Positions 39,581 to 44,161 of a DNA stretch of 44,161 nt are shown here, in pieces. Numbering within the stretch: position 1 is the stretch's first letter; each line of letters starts with the position of its first letter. The notes beneath the pieces are model-generated. The model was not told the DNA's origin, made no database searches, and worked only from the letters and a program-made list of their open reading frames with translations. The position numbers and the translations under genes are program-made. This stretch comes from Nitricoxidireducens sp046726235 (GTDB lineage Bacteria > Pseudomonadota > Gammaproteobacteria > Burkholderiales > Rhodocyclaceae): NCBI GenBank assembly GCA_046726235.1, contig JBKPAD010000018.1:1-44161 (forward strand), read 5' to 3'.

Positions 39581-40912
39581 TTGCGTAATTCGTTCGAATG
39601 CCTGACCGCGATGTCGGTGCTGATGATTGCGGCGACGTGCGCGCCGCCGGCTGCGGCAGAAGAGCTGCCGGGATATGCGGAATCGACGCTGAGCGGTGAC
39701 TGGGGCGGGCTGCGCCAGGAGTGGCAGGAGCGCGGGCTCGCGGTCGATCTCGGCTATCGTTGGGACATGCTGCGCGTCGCTTCGGGCGGCACGCGCCGCG
39801 GCGGCAGGCCGATCTCCCACTTCGATCTCAAGCTGAAGGCCGACTTCGAGACGCTTTCCGGCTGGAACGGCGCCGTGGCCTATGCCAACCTGATCTACGA
39901 CGGAGGCGGCAAGACGAACCGCGATTTCCTCGGCAGCCAGCTCGGCGTCTCGAACGTCGAAGTGCCGGTCAGCACCGCGCGTCTTTTCCACGCATGGTTC
40001 GAGCAGTCTTTCGCCGACGGCAAGTGGGCGCTGCTGGCCGGGCTTTATCCGATCGATTCGGAATTCCAGACGGTCGATTCGGCCGGCGTGTTCGTGCAGC
40101 CGCCCTACGGCGCTGCGCCGGACCTGGCGCTGACGCGCGGGCCGTCGATATTCAACAATCCCGCCTTCGGCCTGCGCGCCAAGTGGCAGTCCGACGATCG
40201 CACCTTGTATGCGATGGGCGCGGTGCTCGACGGCATCCCCGGCGATCCGCAGCGACCGAGGGGCACGCACGTCAGGTTCGACAAGGGCGACGGCGCGATG
40301 CAGATCGCCGAGATCGGCTACAAGCCGCTCGAGCGCGGGCACGTCTTCGAGCCGCCGTCGCCGGAGAAGGGCGTGACGCCGGAGCCGGAGGTGAAGGCCC
40401 ACGATCTGTTCGAGGGCTACGAGAAATATGCGCTCGGCGTCTGGCGCTATACGGCGCCCGCCGCCGACCTCGTCGACGTCGACGCCGCCGGCAACCCCGA
40501 GCGGCGCCGCAGCAGCGGCTGGTACGCGCTGGCCGAGCGGGCGCTGTGGCGCTGGAGCGGCGGCAACCTCAACGGCTTCGTGCGCGTCGGCGCCACCGAC
40601 GGGGATTCGACCGCGATCGAGCGCTTCCACAACGTCGGCATCAGCGTGCGCGGCCCGCTGCCGGGGCGCGAGGAAGATGTGTTCGGCGTCGCCCATACGC
40701 GTGGCGCCGTCGGCGCCAAGTTCCGCGCCGCACAGGCGGCGTCGGGCGTCGAAACGGCCGACGCAGAGTCGGCGACCGAGATCACTTACCGGTTCCAGGC
40801 CAGGAAGTGGCTCGCCGTGCAACCGGTCGTGCAGCGCTTCCGTCATCCCGGAGCGGCAGCGGCGGTTCGGGACGCCACTGTCGTCGGCGTAAGGGTCGAT
40901 CTGGCGCTTTGA
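39581..40912 (+). CDS. Carbohydrate-selective porin, OprB family
   Basis: This is a 443-residue outer-membrane beta-barrel with signal peptide (cleavage near PPAAAEE). LSGDWGGLRQEWQERGLAVDLGY is the typical OprB start, and the C-terminus VVGVRVDLAL ends in the usual barrel strand. It probably lets sugars or other small solutes in. The TTG start has GGAGAA at the proper distance; an ATG 10 codons inside would shorten the signal. The gene converges with cheW, seven bases apart. Confidence 0.85.
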   Translation: MRNSFECLTAMSVLMIAATCAPPAAAEELPGYAESTLSGDWGGLRQEWQERGLAVDLGYRWDMLRVASGGTRRGGRPISHFDLKLKADFETLSGWNGAVAYANLIYDGGGKTNRDFLGSQLGVSNVEVPVSTARLFHAWFEQSFADGKWALLAGLYPIDSEFQTVDSAGVFVQPPYGAAPDLALTRGPSIFNNPAFGLRAKWQSDDRTLYAMGAVLDGIPGDPQRPRGTHVRFDKGDGAMQIAEIGYKPLERGHVFEPPSPEKGVTPEPEVKAHDLFEGYEKYALGVWRYTAPAADLVDVDAAGNPERRRSSGWYALAERALWRWSGGNLNGFVRVGATDGDSTAIERFHNVGISVRGPLPGREEDVFGVAHTRGAVGAKFRAAQAASGVETADAESATEITYRFQARKWLAVQPVVQRFRHPGAAAAVRDATVVGVRVDLAL

Positions 40913-40919
40913 GCGGCCT

Positions 40920-41471
40920 TCAGGCCGCCGAAACGGCCGCAGCGCCGGTGACTGCCGCCAGTTCAGTGGCCGAAAGCACGCGCTGGATGTCGAGGATGAT
41001 GACGAACCTGCCGTCCACCTTGCCCATGCCGGCGATGAACTCGGCGCGAATCTTTGCGCCGAACGAAGGCGGCGGCTCGATGTCGCGCGCCGGAATCTCG
41101 AGGACTTCCGAGACGGCGTCGACCATGATGCCGAGGTCGTGCCTGGCGTCGTCCTGCACCACCTCGACGATGACGTTGCAGGTGCGCTTCTGCACTTCGG
41201 TTTCATGGCCGCCGAAACGCACGGCGAGGTCGATCACGGGCACGACGGCGCCGCGCAGATTTATGACGCCGCGGACGAAGGCCGGCATCATCGGTATCCC
41301 CGTCAGGCCGCCGTACTCGATGATTTCCTTGACGTTGAGAATGCCGACGGCGTACATCTCGCCGGCCAGCGAGAAGGTCAGGTACTGATTCGCGTCGCCG
41401 GCGGAGGCCAGCAGCGCGGAAACCGGTGCCGGCACCGCTTGCGCTTGCGCCTGGACTGGCATGGTGGTCAT
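40920..41471 (-). CDS. cheW: Chemotaxis coupling protein CheW
   Basis: This is a 183-residue CheW: NQYLTFSLAGEMYAVGILNVKEI, then VRGVINLRGAVVPVIDLAVRFG, the hallmark of the fold. It links receptors to the kinase CheA, which is not in the window. A 30-residue Ala/Gln-rich start precedes the fold. GAGGAG lies before the ATG, 10 bases after the stop of the chemoreceptor upstream, so receptor and CheW are one operon. Confidence 0.95.
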   Translation of the reverse strand: MTTMPVQAQAQAVPAPVSALLASAGDANQYLTFSLAGEMYAVGILNVKEIIEYGGLTGIPMMPAFVRGVINLRGAVVPVIDLAVRFGGHETEVQKRTCNVIVEVVQDDARHDLGIMVDAVSEVLEIPARDIEPPPSFGAKIRAEFIAGMGKVDGRFVIILDIQRVLSATELAAVTGAAAVSAA

Positions 41472-41481
41472 GGCGGGCTCC

Positions 41482-43083
41482 TCAGAAACGCTCGAAGTCG
41501 TTTGGGTTCGCGGGAGCGGCAGCCGTCTTGTGTGCGCGGTGCATCGGCGCGCGGTCGGGGGCGCCGCGCGGCGCCGCGGTTGTCGCGGCATCGAGCGTGA
41601 AGAAACTCATCAGCTCCTGCAGTTGCTGCGCCTGCCCGCCCATCTCCTCGGCGGTGGCGGCCAGTTCCTCGGAGGCCGAGGCGTTCTGCTGCGTCGCCTT
41701 GCTGATCTGCGCCATCGCCGTGCTGACCTGACCGACGCCGGCGGCCTGTTCGTTCGCGGCAGCCGTGATTTCCTGGATCAACTGGGAAATCTTCTGTATG
41801 CCGGGAACGATCTCGTCGAGCAGCGCTCCGGCGCGCTCGGCGAGCCGCACGCTCGACCCGGCGACCTGACCGATTTCCTGCGCCGCGACCTGCGAGCGTT
41901 CCGCGAGCTTTCTCACTTCGGCGGCGACGACCGCGAAGCCTTTGCCGTGTTCGCCCGCGCGCGCCGCCTCGATGGCGGCGTTGAGCGCCAGCAGATTGGT
42001 CTGGTAGGCGATGTCGTCGATGATGCCGATCTTGCCGGCGATCTGCTTCATGGCCTCGACGGTCTCCTTGACGGCGTCGCCGCCCTCGGCCGCCTGGTGC
42101 GCGACTGCGGTCGCCAGGGTATTGGTGGTCTGGTCGTCGTCCTTGCTGTGATTGATGGAGCTGCTGATCTGGGTTATCGAGGCGGTGCTCTGTTCAACGC
42201 TCGCCGCCTGCTCGGACGATGACTGCGACAGCGACTGCGAGGTCTGGGACACCTGCCCCGCGGCATTCGCGAGCGCGTCCGCGGCGGCGCGCACTTCACC
42301 GATGACCTGGATCAGCTTGCTCACCATCGCTTGCATGGCCGCCTTGAGCAGCCCGGTCTCGTCGCGCGAGTCCGCCGCGATGCTGACCGTCAGGTCTCCC
42401 TTGGCCAGCGCGTTGGCTCCGTCGACCGTCTCGGCGATCGGTTTGACGATGGAGCGCGTGACGAGGTAGCCGACCAGGCTGGCGACGACGACGGCTGCGA
42501 CCGAAAGCGCCATCATCAGGTCGCGACCGGCCTCGTAGGTCTCCTTGCCGTCCTTGCCCGCCGCCACCACGGCTTCCTCGAGCACATGGGACAAGTCGGT
42601 CACCGCCTGGAGGTAGGCGTTCTGCGCCTTGCGCATCGGGCCGATGAGGTAGGCCGCGAGCTCTTCACGCTTGCCCGCCCGGCCGAGTTCCATGGCGCCT
42701 TCCATGGCCGGCACATAGGCGCTGCGCGCTTCGACCACTTTGCGCAGTGCAGCCTTTCCCTTCTCGTCATGGATGGTCTTGTCGAGCTTGTCGATGCGCT
42801 CGGCAATCAACGCGTTCTCCTGGGGAATGCGAGCCAACTCCTTGTTGACCTCCTGGGGCGGGATCAGGGCGGCATTGCGGATGGCGCGCGCATTGACGTT
42901 GATGGCTTCGGCAATGTCGTTTGCCAGAAGGCTTTCGGGAAACCGCTCGACGACGACCTCGTCGAGGTCGGCGTCGATGTGGGACATGCGAACGATGCCG
43001 ACGAGAGACACGGCCGCCAGCAGCGCGACGACGAACGCGTAGCCGATGGCGAGGCGCACCCCGATCTTGAGGTTCTTGAGCAT
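41482..43083 (-). CDS. Methyl-accepting chemotaxis protein with C-terminal DFERF
   Basis: This is a 533-residue receptor: a membrane helix at about 10-30, a four-helix-bundle type periplasmic domain (MCP_1-like helical, RFPESLLANDIAEAINVNARAI), a second helix (LSVAAVVVASLVGYLV), HAMP, then the signalling coiled coil with tip IIDDIAYQTNLLALNAAIEA. The C-terminus DFERF is probably a tether for CheR/CheB/CheD. A charged patch, NHSKDDDQTTNT, interrupts the coiled coil. The ATG at 43083 has AGGGAG six bases upstream; a second ATG two codons earlier is too close to it. Confidence 0.95.
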   Translation of the reverse strand: MLKNLKIGVRLAIGYAFVVALLAAVSLVGIVRMSHIDADLDEVVVERFPESLLANDIAEAINVNARAIRNAALIPPQEVNKELARIPQENALIAERIDKLDKTIHDEKGKAALRKVVEARSAYVPAMEGAMELGRAGKREELAAYLIGPMRKAQNAYLQAVTDLSHVLEEAVVAAGKDGKETYEAGRDLMMALSVAAVVVASLVGYLVTRSIVKPIAETVDGANALAKGDLTVSIAADSRDETGLLKAAMQAMVSKLIQVIGEVRAAADALANAAGQVSQTSQSLSQSSSEQAASVEQSTASITQISSSINHSKDDDQTTNTLATAVAHQAAEGGDAVKETVEAMKQIAGKIGIIDDIAYQTNLLALNAAIEAARAGEHGKGFAVVAAEVRKLAERSQVAAQEIGQVAGSSVRLAERAGALLDEIVPGIQKISQLIQEITAAANEQAAGVGQVSTAMAQISKATQQNASASEELAATAEEMGGQAQQLQELMSFFTLDAATTAAPRGAPDRAPMHRAHKTAAAPANPNDFERF

Positions 43084-43255
43084 TGTCATCTCCCTTATAT
43101 TTTCGGAGTCACGGCTTTTGTGCTCGCGTCCTTCCGAAGGTGCTTTATGTTTCCTTCGTTATAGATGCTGCGGGCCGGAAGACAAACGGTGTTGGTCAAC
43201 GCTCGCCACCGGACGGGCCGCCGAAGAGGTGTGAAGAGCGATTCATGACGTGCTC

Positions 43256-43310
43256 ATCGTGGCGTGCTCCACGATAGAGGCGCGGTCGTGCTGCGGATAG
43301 TGGGTATCCG
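43256..43310. other. Two small perfect hairpins in the gap between chemoreceptor genes
   Basis: ATCGTGG and CCACGAT (43256-43275), then CGGATA and TATCCG (43294-43310), form two hairpins. They lie in the 250-base gap 43084-43333 downstream of the chemoreceptor scar and upstream of the 41482 receptor. No T tract follows. The gap holds nothing else I can name. Confidence 0.45.
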
Positions 43311-43333
43311 CCGATTCTTTGCTAAACGGGGGA

Positions 43334-43398
43334 CTAGACCCGCTCGAAGTCCTGCTCGTTGGCAGAAGCGGCCGGGACGGTCGCGGCGCGAGTTTCAT
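43334..43398 (-). pseudogene. Chemoreceptor remnant (C-terminal tail joined to a start)
   Basis: Read on the minus strand, the last 20 codons give a receptor-type tail, ETRAATVPAASANEQDFERV then stop, closely like the tails of the two neighbours (QDFERF, NDFERF). Just before it stands a perfect ribosome site and start, GGAGGT-CCTC-ATG, in another frame. The simplest reading is a receptor gene that lost almost all of its length, leaving its start signal and last codons joined out of frame. Confidence 0.7.
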
Positions 43399-43497
43399 GA
43401 GGACCTCCAGTCCATGGTGCGTTGAGGACGCTCACCATAGACCAGAGGCCGGATTGCCGTTAGTAGTGCTAGCGCGTATTTCGCGCTAAGGCCGGGC

Positions 43498-44161
43498 TCA
43501 GAAGCGCTCGAAATCCTGTTCGCTGACGGAGGACGCCGCAGTCGCCGTGCGCGCACGCGGGGCGGTGGGGGTGCTGCGGGCGGCCGCCGGACGGGAGGCG
43601 GCACGCTTAACCGCGGCGCCTCCCTCGATCTTGAAGAAGCTCATCAACTCCTGCAACTGCTGCGCCTGGCCGCCCATCTCCTCGGCGGTGGCGGCCAGTT
43701 CCTCGGAGGCCGAGGCGTTCTGCTGCGTCGCCTTGTTGAGCTGCCCCATGGCGCCGTTGATCTGTCCGACGCCGGCACTCTGCTCCTGGCTCGCGGCGGC
43801 GATCTCCTGGACGAGATCCGACGTCTTCTTGATGCTCGGCACCATCTCGTCCAAGAGCTTGCCGGCCTTCTCGGCCATCTTGACCGAGGAGCCGGCGAGC
43901 TGGCCGATCTCCTGCGCGGCCACCTGGCTGCGCTCGGCGAGTTTGCGTACTTCGGCGGCCACGACGGCGAAGCCCTTGCCGTGCTCGCCGGCACGGGCGG
44001 CCTCGATGGCGGCGTTCAACGCCAGCAGGTTGGTCTGGTAGGCGATGTCGTCGATGATGCCGATCTTGCCGGCGATCTGCTTCATGGCGTCGACGGTTTC
44101 CTTGACCGATTCGCCGCCTTCGACGGCTTCCTGCGAGGACTTGGTCGCCATGTTGTCGGTG
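43498..44161 (-). CDS. Methyl-accepting chemotaxis protein (partial, runs off right edge)
   Basis: Only the C-terminal 220 or so residues are in the window. The tip IIDDIAYQTNLLALNAAIEA and GFAVVAAEVRKLAERSQVAA are present, followed by a long coiled coil nearly identical to that of the 41482 receptor (GGQAQQLQELMSFF in both). A basic Ala/Pro linker leads to the tail SEQDFERF. The start lies beyond 44161. A 7-bp hairpin, TAGCGCG-TATTT-CGCGCTA, at 43470-43488 lies just past the stop but lacks a T tract. Confidence 0.93.
   Translation of the reverse strand, partial: TDNMATKSSQEAVEGGESVKETVDAMKQIAGKIGIIDDIAYQTNLLALNAAIEAARAGEHGKGFAVVAAEVRKLAERSQVAAQEIGQLAGSSVKMAEKAGKLLDEMVPSIKKTSDLVQEIAAASQEQSAGVGQINGAMGQLNKATQQNASASEELAATAEEMGGQAQQLQELMSFFKIEGGAAVKRAASRPAAARSTPTAPRARTATAASSVSEQDFERF

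Noticed and set aside
43345..43398. Small gene from the ATG at 43398
   Set aside because: It has an excellent ribosome site, but the frame gives a low-complexity peptide whereas the other frame gives a receptor tail; a deletion scar explains both.

Overview
The window is GC-rich DNA (roughly two thirds G+C, judged by eye) from what looks like a flagellated or chemotactic betaproteobacterium, probably of a Rhodocyclales-like lineage. This placement is an inference from gene content: NAD-reducing HoxFUYH hydrogenase, B12-dependent ribonucleotide reductase, several CheD paralogues, Fpr, an OprB-type porin and a MaoC-Pta/AckA pair. I see no tRNA, rRNA, CRISPR array, integrase or transposase. Most of the sequence is coding, in short, tightly packed and often overlapping operons.

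Layout. 1-130 is a strong inverted repeat at the left edge. 131-9563 holds a membrane diguanylate cyclase, two small unknown genes, a translationally coupled copper-storage protein/Fpr pair, a UdgX-type covalent uracil-DNA-binding protein, an MFS carrier, a 1092-residue PAS-GGDEF-EAL protein with a damaged EAL site, and a superinfection-immunity-like membrane protein. 9737-14922 is a plus-strand run: chemoreceptor, HDOD protein, CheD, an unknown protein, a radical SAM protein, a SemiSWEET and a VanZ-like protein. 14900-17501 is a minus-strand SLAC1/TehA-like, TerB-like, metallo-beta-lactamase lipoprotein set. 17665-21879 runs plus: chemoreceptor, STAS protein, DUF1579 protein, HicA-like protein, an internally deleted YbjQ-like protein, an unknown protein and a short divergent cis-prenyltransferase.

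21957-24848 is nrdJ with a tandem NrdR operator upstream. 25741-28957 is cheD-maoC/pta-ackA. 29001-31035 holds a sorbosone-dehydrogenase-like protein and a second HDOD protein. 31060-31859 is a small island: two nearly identical copies of an 85-base palindromic element in opposite orientation around a small membrane-protein gene. 31885-37000 is hoxFUYHW. 37127-39511 is cheRDB, followed by an OprB-like porin, cheW and two chemoreceptors separated by the scar of a third; the last runs off the right edge.

Functionally, two themes dominate. One is signalling: four chemoreceptors and one remnant, three CheD, CheR, CheB, CheW, two c-di-GMP proteins, two HDOD proteins and a STAS protein. The other is redox/energy metabolism: soluble hydrogenase, Fpr, acetate kinase module and NrdJ. 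CheA, CheY, the hydrogenase hyp genes and flagellar genes are not in the window. The observations I consider most worth checking are the mini-YbjQ/short UppS operon, the inverted palindromic repeats around 31214-31567, the chemoreceptor deletion scar, the UdgX gene and the NrdR boxes.
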